Below, piece by piece: positions 12,544 to 23,968 of a stretch of 64,000 bases of DNA (its first letter is position 1; the number at the start of each line of letters is the position of its first letter). Both the position numbers and the translations under genes were made by a program. Source of the stretch: Agelaius tricolor (lineage: Eukaryota > Chordata > Aves > Passeriformes > Icteridae); assembly GCA_023055355.1 (NCBI GenBank), contig JALJCS010000004.1, positions 33,231,744 to 33,295,743 of the forward strand, in the 5' to 3' direction. The notes beneath the pieces were generated by a model. The model was not told the DNA's origin. It made no database searches and saw only the letters and a list, made by a program, of their open reading frames with translations.

Positions 12544-13790
12544 AATCATAGAACTATGGAATGCCAGGTGGGGACCTCAAGGATTATCAAGTCTAATCTT
12601 TCTTGGCAAAAGCACAGTCTCTACCACATGGCCCAGCACCCTGTCCAGCTCGTTCTTAGAAGTGCTATTCTATGCTGCAGAATCCACCGCTTCCATGCGG
12701 AGTTCATGCTGGAGGCTGATTGTTTTTTTTGTGAAAATTTTTTCTCTTGCATCTAATCAGAGGCCCCCCAGGCATAATTTGTATCCCATAGCCCTTGTAT
12801 TTTCCCTGTGACTCTCTGTAAAAAAGGAGCTCTATCTTCTTTGTACCTAGGCTTTAAATACTGGAACATGGTGATAAAGTCTCCCCAAAATCTTCCCTGT
12901 CTCAAGGCTGAACAAAGCCAGTTCTCTCAGCCATTCCTCACATGTCAGGACTCCCAGGCCTTTGATCACCATTGTGATTTTTTCTGGACCCCCTGCAGCC
13001 TGTCCACATCTATTTTGTACAACAGGCACCAAAACTGAGCACAACACTCCAGATGAGGCCAGACAAGCACTGAATAGAGCAGGATAATGGCTTGGTCATC
13101 TCCGCTGGTGATGCCCTTGACGTCACCCGGTCTCCTGTCACCTTTCTGTACCACAGCAGCCCACTGTCACTCAAACTGAACTTTGTGCACCAGGACCCCA
13201 GATCCCTTCCCACAGAGCTGCTCCCCAGATTGACAGATCCCAGCCCATGCTGCACTTCTGGAGTACATTTTTCCAGGTGTTCCACAAGGAATATCTTGTA
13301 CTCGTTTTTGCTGAAATTTGTGAGGTCCTCATTAACCCACTCTTCCAGCTTATTCAGGCCTTCCTGCAGGGTGTGTCCCACAAAGTGTCCACTTCCTCTT
13401 GGAGTTTGTTATCTTCAGCAAATTTCATTGGGTCACACTTGATCCCATCTTCCAGATCACTTATGGATATACTAAACAGCACTGAGCACAATATCAACCC
13501 TGAGGAACTGCAGTTGTTGCCAGTGTGAAAAGGAGCTATTTACCAACACCACCAGCCAGTTGCTCACACACTACATGAACCACATGTCCAGACCACAACA
13601 CAGCAGTTTCTCTTAGCCAGAGGCAGTGGTAAGTGGTAGCAAAAGCCTTGCAAAAATCCAGGTAGATAATGTCCACCTCTCATCCTATATCAACCAAGAA
13701 GGTTACTTTGGTATAGACGGTAATCAAGGGTCACATTCTTAAAAAAAATTCCCAGCACTTGATAGCTTCTCTGTCCTCCATGAAAGTTTA
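12544..13790 (-). mobile_element. CR1 LINE, second copy, diverged and 5'-truncated
   Basis: A second CR1 in minus orientation. The 3' end begins near 12544 with AATCATAGAACTATGGAAT, a decayed tail repeat. The body follows the CR1 antisense order: TGGACCCCCTGCAGCCTGTCCACATC (12985-13010), GCACAACACTCCAGATGAGGCCAGACAAGC, CCAGATCCCTTCCCACAGAGCTGC, TCTTCAGCAAATTTCAT, and AAGCCTTGCAAAAATCCAGGTAGATAATGTCCACC (about 13640-13675). Minus-strand translation of 13010-13381 shows the CR1 ORF2 pattern LNKLEEWVNEDL.NFSKNE, then LGSSSVGRDLGSW and RKVTGDRVTSR in the expected relative positions. The last recognisable match is TTCTCTGTCCTCCATG near 13785. It is more diverged than the copy at 7068 and is likely a different subfamily. 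No intact frame remains. Confidence 0.9.
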
Positions 13791-14671
13791 CCATGGAATC
13801 CCTCTCAGTAGAGCTCTGAGTGAGCTGAAATTTGCTATTCTAAAACATCACCAAATCTAAAACCTTTGCCTCATACTAACCTTCAGTGTGTTCAAATGAG
13901 TCCCAAATTCCTCAATATTCTGATCACAGCAGCCATGGCTATCTCCAAGTGAGATATTACAAAGTAGATTTTCTTGGTTTGTGAGTACAAAAAAAAGTTA
14001 TTTTCCCCTATGATTTTTGTCAGTTATGCATGGATGATAGCTCTAAAAATAGTAATAAAAGCATAGAAATTATAGAGCAGTGATTTTTTTTTTTCTGAGA
14101 TGCTTGCAGTGCTTGTATTATAAATACCTGGAGCAGCCTCCCTTCTGCTATTCCCTAAATTTGTCAACATCAGACAGACACTGCTGAATGTGTCTTCAAG
14201 TCTGTTCACCTTCCCAGTGTTTGCTTATCTGAGTGCTCAACAAGTAGTGCTCAGGAAACACTGATTTCAATTTGCCTCTGCAGAGGAAGGAGTACATAGC
14301 TCATATTGCAAAAAATACAGATTAGGAGGCCAGATTCTGAGTGCTGCTGCGCTGCTTTTGAGCAATGCATGAAGGTAGCCCACAGCATACTTCTGAAAGA
14401 ACATGCATTAGTTTTACACTCTAGCTGTCTCATCTTTTAAACTCTTTTCCTCCTCCTATCTCCAGATTTATTTAATTTATCAAGTATTTTCCACATTTTA
14501 AAAGTTAAATATTATCACATTGTTTGGGTATCTTATTTTAATTATCTGGCTTTCTACTTGAAATTATTGTAGAGATCATAACTAGTAATTATAAGTAGTA
14601 ATATTTTTTGATGAATATTACATACCCAATTTTGAATTTTGTAACCTCATTGATTTGATTCATCCTGCTGT

Positions 14672-14698
14672 ACTACATTGCACAATGAGCAATGTAGT
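14672..14698. repeat. Inverted repeat, 10-bp arms, 7-nt loop
   Basis: ACTACATTGC (14672-14681) and GCAATGTAGT (14689-14698) are perfect reverse complements around ACAATGA. Ten base pairs is near what chance gives once or so in 64 kb, so on its own this is weak. Confidence 0.85.
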
Positions 14699-14958
14699 GA
14701 CTATTTTTCACTTCAAAGTGCTTCAATGATCCTTGGATAAAAGCTTTAATCCACTGAAGTCCTCAATTAACTTTATTTCAAATTTCAGTGACAGTTAGTG
14801 TAAGTAATATCTTTAGTAGAATGAGAAAAGGCAATTATAATATTTGCAAATGGCTTTGTGGACACAAGATTTCTTCTTTCGTGTTATAAAAATACTTGTA
14901 CTCACTATAACATCATGTTGGAATAGTGGTACCTGTTAGACAACACTGTTCCCACATC

Positions 14959-14998
14959 TGATGAATTAGTCCCAGTCTCACTGGGACTAATGGCATCA
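14959..14998. repeat. Inverted repeat, 12-bp perfect core plus 5-bp outer stem
   Basis: ATTAGTCCCAGT (14965-14976) pairs perfectly with ACTGGGACTAAT (14980-14991) around a CTC loop. Beyond a small internal loop (A opposite GG), TGATG (14959-14963) pairs with CATCA (14994-14998). The total is 17 bp in a 40-nt hairpin. No known element is recognised. Confidence 0.93.
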
Positions 14999-17900
14999 CC
15001 TTCATCAGAATTACTACATGCTTGCACACATGTAACAGAGCACCATTACAGGGCCCTATAAGTGTCACCAGCAGCTATTGGAAACTACAAACACAGCACA
15101 TGAAACATTATACAAAGCTATTAGCTTATTTTAAAAACCTGTTAATGTTAGAGAATGGTGTGTGCAGTCTTGGTCTAGATATGGTATGGCCTATATTCCT
15201 TAGTATGCATAGTAAATCCTCCCTAGTATTCCTTCTATATGTAGTAAATCATAATATAATTTAGAAATACTGACTGAGATCAAATGACATTGAATCTGTC
15301 ACTGTAAAATGCATATGTAAACAAAATCCAGATTTTTCCCCAAGTCCCTGATTCAGATTTGGATCTGTCCCCTTTTGCTGTGGCTAGACATGTTTGCTCA
15401 GCGACAGAGATGCTAAATTGAGAAGCAGTTGAAAAATGTTGCTTTCAGTTGTAAATCAAACAACAAATGTGAAACATATTACAGCTTTAGAAATTAACTA
15501 CATACATCTGAGATTTAATATTGGCACACCTTTTGGAAAGAAACTCCCTATTTGGTACCATACACCACTGATTTCCAAACTATGTTGACTGCTTCCCTGC
15601 AGTTGGTATACGTATTTGTGTACACACACTGACATGGTGAGATCTGCTTTGTTCCAAACTTTCCCTGAGAGATGACTCTGCGAAGACAACAGGTGCATGT
15701 GGACTTTTCAGGGACTCTTCGATTGCTAGGAATTCCAGCTAATGAAGAAATGGTCCCCTATAACTTCAGCATACATTTTCCTCTGCTGGCTGTCATACAG
15801 GGCTCTCCAGATAGTCCTAACTCTGTTTATCATTAATTTATTTCTTTCATAATCAAACTGTTCTTCCTGAACAGCAGATCTTCCATCTTCTGTAAGAGCT
15901 TTTGCTTTGGAGGGCAAAGGGCATCTCAGTCACTTGTTAATAACAAGGTCAGACCACTTTCAATCCCACGGTCTGCTGCAGCAGCTCAGCTAGGTGGCCA
16001 TGAGGAAAAAGAGCCACAAGAGTAACTGCTCTTACTCTGGCAGACAGAGGGGATTTTAGGGTCTTCCCTGCACTCCCTAATCACAACAGGCATTTCTCTC
16101 TCTCCTCCTGAGAGCCACATATTTCACATTTTCCTTGTGCAAATAACTGCTCAGGCCCTTTTTTCAAAGAGCCTTTATTAAACCACCAACTATTTGCTGT
16201 CAAGACATTTAGGATGAAATCATCGTGTTAAACAAATAAACGCAGCTTCATACAGATCTCTGCTCTGGGAGCAGAATAAGAAAATAATTTCTGTCTGCTC
16301 TCCACAAAAGCGGCTGGAAAGGGTGAAAGAAAAATATTATTTTTACTTCATTGTGTGAAATATTGTTTTGGACGATCTGTCGTGTTGAGCGTTTGAAGAG
16401 TTTTTGCTGGCAGGTTTCAAGGGTCCCCTGGGTTGACCCCCTGGGATTGTTTTCTTCATTAATAAAGTTTGCATGATGTGTGTTAAAAGGAACATTTTGT
16501 TTGCTGTGTAAATAAGGGATGTCAAACAAGAAGCAGAAGCCTCGCAGACACTAGATGAGGTGCTCTTCAAGGGCAGGAGATGCTTGTGTGGAAAAATAAA
16601 AGAGAAGTTGAAAATAATGTGACTGCCCTATCCAAGCTGAGGCATTGCTGTTGAAGCTAGTCTGCCTGTGAACCCAAATGAGATAGCTTCTTTGTAAATC
16701 CCAGAGAGAAAGAGGCACAGTGTGCCTTAAAGCAGCAGAAGAGGTACTTGGGAAAGCAAGGGCAGGAACATCTACCCAAAGCTGGGCAAAGCAGGCCAGA
16801 TGGTGCAGAGCAGGCACCGCCATCACCACGTGGAAAAAGGATTTTGACAGTTCTGCGAGCAGCCCCAGGGAGAGGGACAGAAGAGCATTTCTGCATCAGC
16901 ATTTGACAGTCTGATGCTGCTGTGGAAATTACTGTGGTAAAGCTTTTGACCGGATTTAAGGCAGTAATTTACAAGAAAGCAATCAGCCTTTTGCTGGTCC
17001 TGTCATTTTCTCTCCTATCACAAAGCAGAAGTAAAAATAGTCAGATGTTTATTGGTGTTTATTTTCTGCTGCCTGACTCCTTGCCTGTATTGCCACTCAA
17101 CTCTCCTACTGCTTCTGAACCTATTCATTTTGCATCTGTTGTTTCCTGCTCCCTTGAAGAACCCTATAAACCTTATAAAACAAGCTAGTTCCTGTCATTC
17201 AAAGTTACGGTATCTGAAATGCATCAGAAATGCTATAGTCAGGAAACAAAAATGTCCCCAGTGTCACTTTGGGTCCCATTCTGGGCAGGGGTAGAAGCAG
17301 GCAGACAGGCTGTGAGACTCCTGCTAGGTCTTGGATGGACCATGCACCTCAGCTGGCTTTTCCCAACCTGCACATATTCCTATAGTGTCCTTTTCCTCTG
17401 GCTGTCATCACAGGGAAAAAAAAAAATACTCAGACTGCTTAAAACTTGTTTACATTAGGAAGAGTCAAACACACTGTTTAAGAGATGAAGGAGGATCAAT
17501 TCTCTAACTTCAGAGATCCAGGAGAAGAAACATTTCAGTGTCCAATAGTCCTTGGATGTAATTATAGCTGACAGGATCCCATTTACATTTACCATCTCGT
17601 GCAAAGCTGTGCACTGCATCAAGAAGAGATGTGGCCTCCACAGCTAAGCCTCAGGCCGGCTTTAGAAGCAATTCTAAAACAAACATGAAATTAACAATAT
17701 TGCCTTTTTCTTAATCTGTACTGTATCTTTATTACTGAAATATTTATCACATGTAGGTCATATACCATGCAGTCAGTAAGCTCACTAAGCTGATTTCAGA
17801 GCTATGTTAATAACTGAAAGAAAAACATTTAATTTGTCTAAAATAAATAAATTTATTGTTTCAATAATTTTGGTCACAAAAATGGTGAAATGAAAATAAT

Positions 17901-19214
17901 TTTTTGAAAAGGTGATTTGGGTGAGAATCATAAGAGTCACTGTAACTGGTGATGGTGACAAATAGAATTTCAGCTAATTTAATCGACCAATAAGCATAAA
18001 TGATGGAAGGATTTCTACCAAAAATGATTTTTTTAAAAAATTGGTTTCGAAGTGACTTGCAGTGGATTTAGAATGGTGAAACAAGATTAAAAAATCTGGT
18101 TTGCTTTTAGAAATTTAACTATGTATCTCATTCCACAAGCTCTCTGCCTGGAGTCCCAACTTCTGTTGTCTTGGAGTTTTTATCACTCTTAAAATTTCTT
18201 TGTCCAATGGATAAAGTTCATTAAGAACTTGCATTAAGAACTTGTGTAATGTTTATGCCATATATAATCTTTCCATGTACAAATGTTGGTATTTTGATTT
18301 TGCATCCAAATTCCCTTTTACTGATTTTTTATTACCAAGAAGCCTATTTTCAATTCACAAAATTTGCTTGATTTTAAGAGGAAAGAAGTTGAGTACCTGC
18401 TCTGAGCTAATTGAGTTGCACTAGCAGCTTTTATACAACTTGTGAGTTTATATAAGGGTAGGACACTTTCATCAACAGGATGGACTGGAAAGCTGTATCA
18501 ATTTTTTCTAGGTTTGGGTGCTTAGTTGCAATACAGGTCAAGTCATTTCTTATCAAGTGCTAATTTTTAATAAACGTAGGGATTATATGGAATTATTATA
18601 TTCATCTTATTCTTTTCTAGACAGAAGATATCCATTGAACAGGTGGTCCTGATAGCAACCATATCAGAGATACCAAAAATGGCATGAACATGGAAATTGA
18701 GGAGATCCATTTGAAAGACAAAGTTCTGATCAGATAGCAGTACATTAAAAAATCCCCACATACCCTTGATACAAAGCTGGATTGGAGGAAGTAAAGTTTT
18801 GTCCAGGTTATGTCAAAACTTAAAAGTACTAAATGTGACATCATCCTTAAATTATGTCCAAGTATTTTTAAAATAAATTAGAATTTACACTGCTATTCCC
18901 AAAAAACAAAGCTACACGTAGTGACAAGTAAAGTAACCTGAAGCATTGCCTCTTGAAATTTTAGAAGTGGTGTACCATGATACACAAATTTTAGAGCCTT
19001 CAGCTTCAAACAACAAGATATTTATCATGGATTTTTGGTGATAAAGGTCTGAGGTTTGTATGGTGATGATGCCTAGGGACAGCTCTTCTTTCCATGTGAA
19101 TGGTGTTCAGGACACAATGTTCAAACAGATCAGAAAGATTAGCATGCAAATTACCTCTAAGTACATAAAGACCATATCTTACAGGTGTTTGGATAACCCC
19201 TTTTAAAAATTAAG

Positions 19215-19920
19215 ATTCTTCTGTGAACCTCTCTGGGTAGGCTGTTCACCAACCTTGGAGTTAATGAATTGTCTAATCCATCTTCTTTGCTCAAGTTAGT
19301 GCACTTTTTCACATTCTGTCCCCAGTGAACATGGAAAATGATTGATCACTGTCCTCTTCATAACAACTTTTTACATATTGGGAAATTGTTATCCCTTCCT
19401 CCCCCTCCCCTTGAGCCTCATGCTTAGTCTTCTCTTTTCTAGACTAAACAAACCCAGTTCTTTCAACCTTTTCTTGTAGGTCATGTTTTCTAAACCTCTG
19501 ATCATTCTTGCTGCTCTCCTTTGCACTCTCTTCAATTTGTCTACATCTTTCTTGAAGTGTGGTTCCCAAAACTGTACAAAGCACATCATCTGAGGCCTCA
19601 CCCATGTAGCCTAAAGCAGAATTCTTACTACTTTTTTCACTGGTAAGACATTCCAGGTGAACGACCAAAGAATAATATTTGCTTTTATCCTAACACTGCT
19701 CCAGCAAGGCATGGTATTGTGATTGCCTATGACCTCCAGATCACTTTCTACAAAACTGCTGCAGTCATAATCTTTCTTATCTTGTTTCTGATTATTTAGA
19801 TTCTTCTTAACACATCTAACATATTTCTCTCTCCTTTATTCCATCTTGAAGGCTTCAGACCATCTCTTCCATTTACCGAGACAGTTTTTTATTCTGATCA
19901 CATCCTGCAAGGAGTGTCTG
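19215..19920 (-). mobile_element. Ancient CR1/L3-like LINE remnant
   Basis: An old CR1-superfamily fragment in minus orientation. Minus-strand translation between about 19400 and 19600 reads [16 protein letters not shown], then [18 protein letters not shown], then [15 protein letters not shown], which is the C-terminal block of CR1 ORF2. At the DNA level the antisense reads CTTCTCTTTTCTAGACTAAACAAACCCAGTTCTTTCAACC and TTTGTCTACATCTTTCTTGAAGTGTGGTTCCCAAAACTG, typical of the older, more AT-rich CR1 types shared with turtles and crocodilians. The last recognisable segment (CTTCAGACCATCTCTTCCA to about 19915) corresponds to coding sequence further 5'. The tail end near 19215 is fuzzy and no ATTCTATG-type tail repeat is visible. 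Multiple indels break the frame. Confidence 0.85.
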
Positions 19921-20103
19921 TATGACACCAGCTGCCGTAGCTCACACAGGCTGTGGTCTGTGATCTCTTACTGTCCCAGGGCTGTATGGCCATGTCATGG
20001 CTTTAGTTGCAATGACATATGTGGCCATCTCCAGTCCCAGTAACTGACCAAACATACAGAGAGGAAAGTTTTGCCCATCTCACACATTCACCACAATGGA
20101 TGT

Positions 20104-20136
20104 GCTGTTTGAGTTGCTGAAAGCAACTCAAAGAGC
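20104..20136. repeat. Inverted repeat, 11-bp perfect core plus 3 bp
   Basis: TTTGAGTTGCT (20108-20118) pairs perfectly with AGCAACTCAAA (20122-20132) around a GAA loop. After one G/G mismatch, GCT (20104-20106) pairs with AGC (20134-20136). The stem therefore has 14 bp with one mismatch and a 3-nt loop. Confidence 0.92.
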
Positions 20137-23100
20137 AACTTCGGCCTCAGTTCCTCTAGCCAGGGAACCCCTCTGAGAACAAGCTCTCCTGCTCGAGTAC
20201 ATCCCATGTGACACCAAGTAGGAATCAAATGTACCCTACATATATATTTCCTTTGAAGTAAAATAGTCTGGTTTTAGGATGACTTCATCAGCCTAGACTG
20301 CTTTGTCTCTTACTTTATCTTCTGAAACCTGATGCACTGGTTCTTTCAGTTAGATGCTTAACTTTTTTGAAATGTAATATTGTTATTCTTCTGCTCTTCT
20401 TACTTCTTTCCACCTGTTCAGCCTTCCTTTTTCATCCTATGGTCAATTTTCATCTGTCTTCAGATTCTGAACATATTTTTCCAAGAACCAGTGTATCTCT
20501 GCCCATAATTGTCCTTTTCCTTGAACCATTTTCTGTGGACAGCTTGATATTTTCAACATATTCAGGGAATGTGATGGACCATTTTTCACTTTTGCAACAG
20601 ATAAGCAAGCTCTGCTGAAACTGTCCTTTAGATTTTTCTATATTAAAGTATTTGGGGTTTACGTATTTTACAGCTTCCACCTCACCATCTGGTAGGATGG
20701 TCTATAATCCAACGCTGCTAAATCTTGCAAGTCCCAGATGTAGCCAACTCATGTGCTGCCTCATCCATGTCTCTGAAATTTCAAATTTATTACATAACCA
20801 GTATTAAGGTTCTTAAATCAATACATGATATGACTTACACTTGCATTTTCAAAAGAAACCTACAAAACAATATAAATAAATCTACAAATTTAAAATAAAA
20901 GCAGAGAAACCAGTTGTTACAAAACTGGTGGTGAAACTTGCTTTGACATGCTCCTCAAATTCTTGGCATTTGTCTGAAGATGCATCAGCAAATTGTTATG
21001 CTGTGGTATTTCATTTTTCTTCTCTCATGTTTCTTTCCCCCCATTTATTATCTGCTTCCAAGATTTTCCCCGGATGTCTATTTCTAGATTTTGTTCATTT
21101 GAAGGTCCTCTCAGTAGTTTCCTCCAAAGCCAGTGGAAGGCCAGACCCCAGAGAAAGCTTTTCACTAGAGTGATCCCATTTCTGACTAATTCTCCTTTGC
21201 AACATACTGTCTGGTGTCTAAGGAAGCCAAAATCCTTCTGTCAACACTCTGTGCAGCCAAGTATTCTCCTTTAGCCCTGGCTATCATAATCTCTGGGATC
21301 ACATTCAGACCCTCTCTTCTTAACCTGCCAGAGCTGCGCAGCTGCTGGATGTGGATCCAGTAAACCAACCAAAGTCTTCCCTCCCCCATCCTCCAGCTTC
21401 TCTCAACCTGATTCTGGTTTATTCCAAGCTGCCTTTCTCCCCTGAGCCACCACTGCCCACTCTTGCCTTTCCTCTGCTGTACAGGGGCTTCCTGAGGTGC
21501 TCCAGGCAGCAGGTTCTCCCTTTGCATGTTCCCTGCCTGGCCAAGGGCTCTCATGGCTCAGCTGTCGAGCCCACCTCTCCCATGTCACCTTGCCATGCTC
21601 TGCTTCCCCATGGAAGGCTGCCACAGCCTATCCACTTGTGTGTCTTCTGCTTGAAGACCTCAAAAGGCATTGCAGATTTTTTTCCAGCAATAGCAGGAGA
21701 CAAACCAGTGACACAATTATCGTCGTAATTGATCTGGTAAATTAAAACCAGATTAGAAACAAAACTGGTGACCTTATACTAGTCAGGAGCCTCCAGTCAT
21801 GCGTGAGTTATGGAACATCTACAAAGGTCTAGAGGGTCCCTTAACTCTCCCACAGATTAGAAAATATTATTTGGCCTACTTTATACTCCTGACATGGATA
21901 GTCCAAGTGATTTGCTCGGGGCCACTCAGCAGAAAACTTCCATTGCTTCTAAGCATACCAGGCTAGACTCTGCTGCTTTCCAGGTTCAAAGTTTTTTAGT
22001 TACGTCTCTAACATTTGGGGTTTTTTTTAATTGCTTGGTTTGCATGACATGGCATATTTAATAACATTGTTTCTGTGACATTTCTTTGAGACCATAGATT
22101 TTACAATTACCAACTTTGTTCAATGGTTCAATGCTCTTTGAGGATGCCTGTTCATTCCTCTATATTACTTTGGTCTCATAAAAAAGATGTATTAGTTCAG
22201 AATAAAAATCAAGTTTTGGAACTTTTCAGTTCAAAGCCAACTATGAAAGACATTTTCCCTCTTTTTTTTTAGTTTTTAATTTTTACTAATGGACTCTTTC
22301 CATTGACAAGTTTTTGACATAGCCTGTTTTGAACCCTTGGTATTTGAAACAGCTTGCTGATGTTTTCTTAAATAACATCCTCTTGTGGGTCCATAAAATC
22401 CTGAAGTTATTACAAATAAATAAACAAAATTTCTCTTCATGATGTAAACCAGCTTTGAATGAAGTCATTGAGTGGAAGTTTGATTTGGATTGCTTCTGAA
22501 AAATTGCTCAGACCCAAGGCAAAGTTCTGCTTTTCCTCTGCATGCTGTAGAAATTGGTGAGCAGCTGTTCTGAGGGGAGCAAAACCCTGTTGTTTAATGC
22601 CTTGTTTTAATTTCCAGTAGGAAACCAATCAGAAAGTCTGTACTCTCCAGTCCCTTTTCTTTCATTCATTTTTTCCAAGTAGTATCCTCCTGATTGAATG
22701 ATATGAGATCTGAGTTTTCCCTTCTCTCTTATGTTAGGTATCTTATCCCATCAGGCAATGCAGTGGGCCTCAAGCTTCCCCTGATTAGTGGAGTTGGCAC
22801 CAATATTTAATGACCTGTTCCGTTCTGACTGTTCCAACCTGAACCACAGTGGTTGTGACACCAGCAGACAGCACGGTTCAGACTCTGCTCTGAGACAGGG
22901 GACATGAATGTGATAGCAAGGCTATGAAATTATGCCTGCACTTCACTTGGTTCTCCCCCCATTTCTCCTCACTGCTCTTCCACAGATCTTCATCACACTC
23001 GTGGGAAGCCTTTATGTCACTGAGAGAAAAATTAGACCTTCTGTGGTCCCTGCAAGGATTGAAATCTGAATCTTTATCACCTCAATGACAGTTTGCTCCA

Positions 23101-23936
23101 GTGCACTATGAGGAGATGCCAAAAAAAGTTTTGTTGACCACTTGTAGATTCAGGAGATATATTTAGCCTTAGCACTAAGATGCACATTTCTTCAGCTAGC
23201 ATCTGAAGGTCTGATCATCTATACTTATCATTTTGTCTTTTCATTTTAGTGCTGTTTTCACAAACACCCATCAACAACCCAAACACTCAAACAGATATGC
23301 ATCATTTAATGTGTTGAGCATGTCAAACAAAATTCTCAAAATGTGCTTTTTAATTATTTCATTAGCTGTAGGAAAAACTTGGCAATGCAAGTAATAAATG
23401 CAGGAATCTGTCTCATAGTACTGAAGACGATGGCCAGGACAACCTGCTCTCAATTCTCCTGAGAGATGGCCATATTCTGACCCTGGAGTTGTAGACCATA
23501 TTTTAAGTGATGCTGCTGTCTAAAAAACCCTATGCAAACACTGAGGTTGCTTATGGAGTGAGGTACTACCTAATCTTTTGACCGTAATTAGCAAGTATCT
23601 GGCCTCAGCCTTCACAGGAATAAAATAATGGATGAAAAAAAATACAAATGAGGTGGCAAGACCTAAAGGTAAAATGAAAGTTTTACTACATGGTACAGCT
23701 TGAATTAAAAAGAATGCTCTGGTAACAGGTGAAAGTCTATACAAGTATGACATTTAGCACTTTGACTGAGATCTAAATGCTATTTGCTCCTTTACAGCTG
23801 ATAAAGCTCTTTAGCAAGATGGCTGCTGTGGGATTGTCACTGATTCCCCAAGGGCTGAGCACTCACACCACCACATTCCCCAGTTCTATGGGCAGATGGT
23901 AGCAATGGGTGGAGAGTGATGTTTTATTGCTACCCG

Positions 23937-23968
23937 TCCCTCCCTCCCTCCCTCCCTCCCTCCCTCCC
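23937..23968. repeat. (TCCC)8 microsatellite
   Basis: Eight perfect TCCC units. The complementary strand is (GGGA)n, a G-run repeat that could form G-quadruplex structure. Confidence 0.97.

Larger units (their letters stand above)
13791..19214. other. Gene-free stretch with two hairpins
   Basis: No supported gene. Inverted repeats at 14672-14698 and 14959-14998 are listed separately. The block at roughly 16140-16560 is less AT-rich, has no repeat signature, and reads like possible conserved noncoding sequence, though I cannot test that. A 13-bp tandem duplication (ATTAAGAACTTG) sits at about 18219-18245. A 63-codon minus-strand frame (15726-15917) has protein-like composition but no convincing donor site; see findings. 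Confidence 0.5.

Noticed and set aside
13010..13381. A 123-codon minus-strand frame
   Set aside because: It is part of the second CR1 copy, a dead ORF2 fragment.
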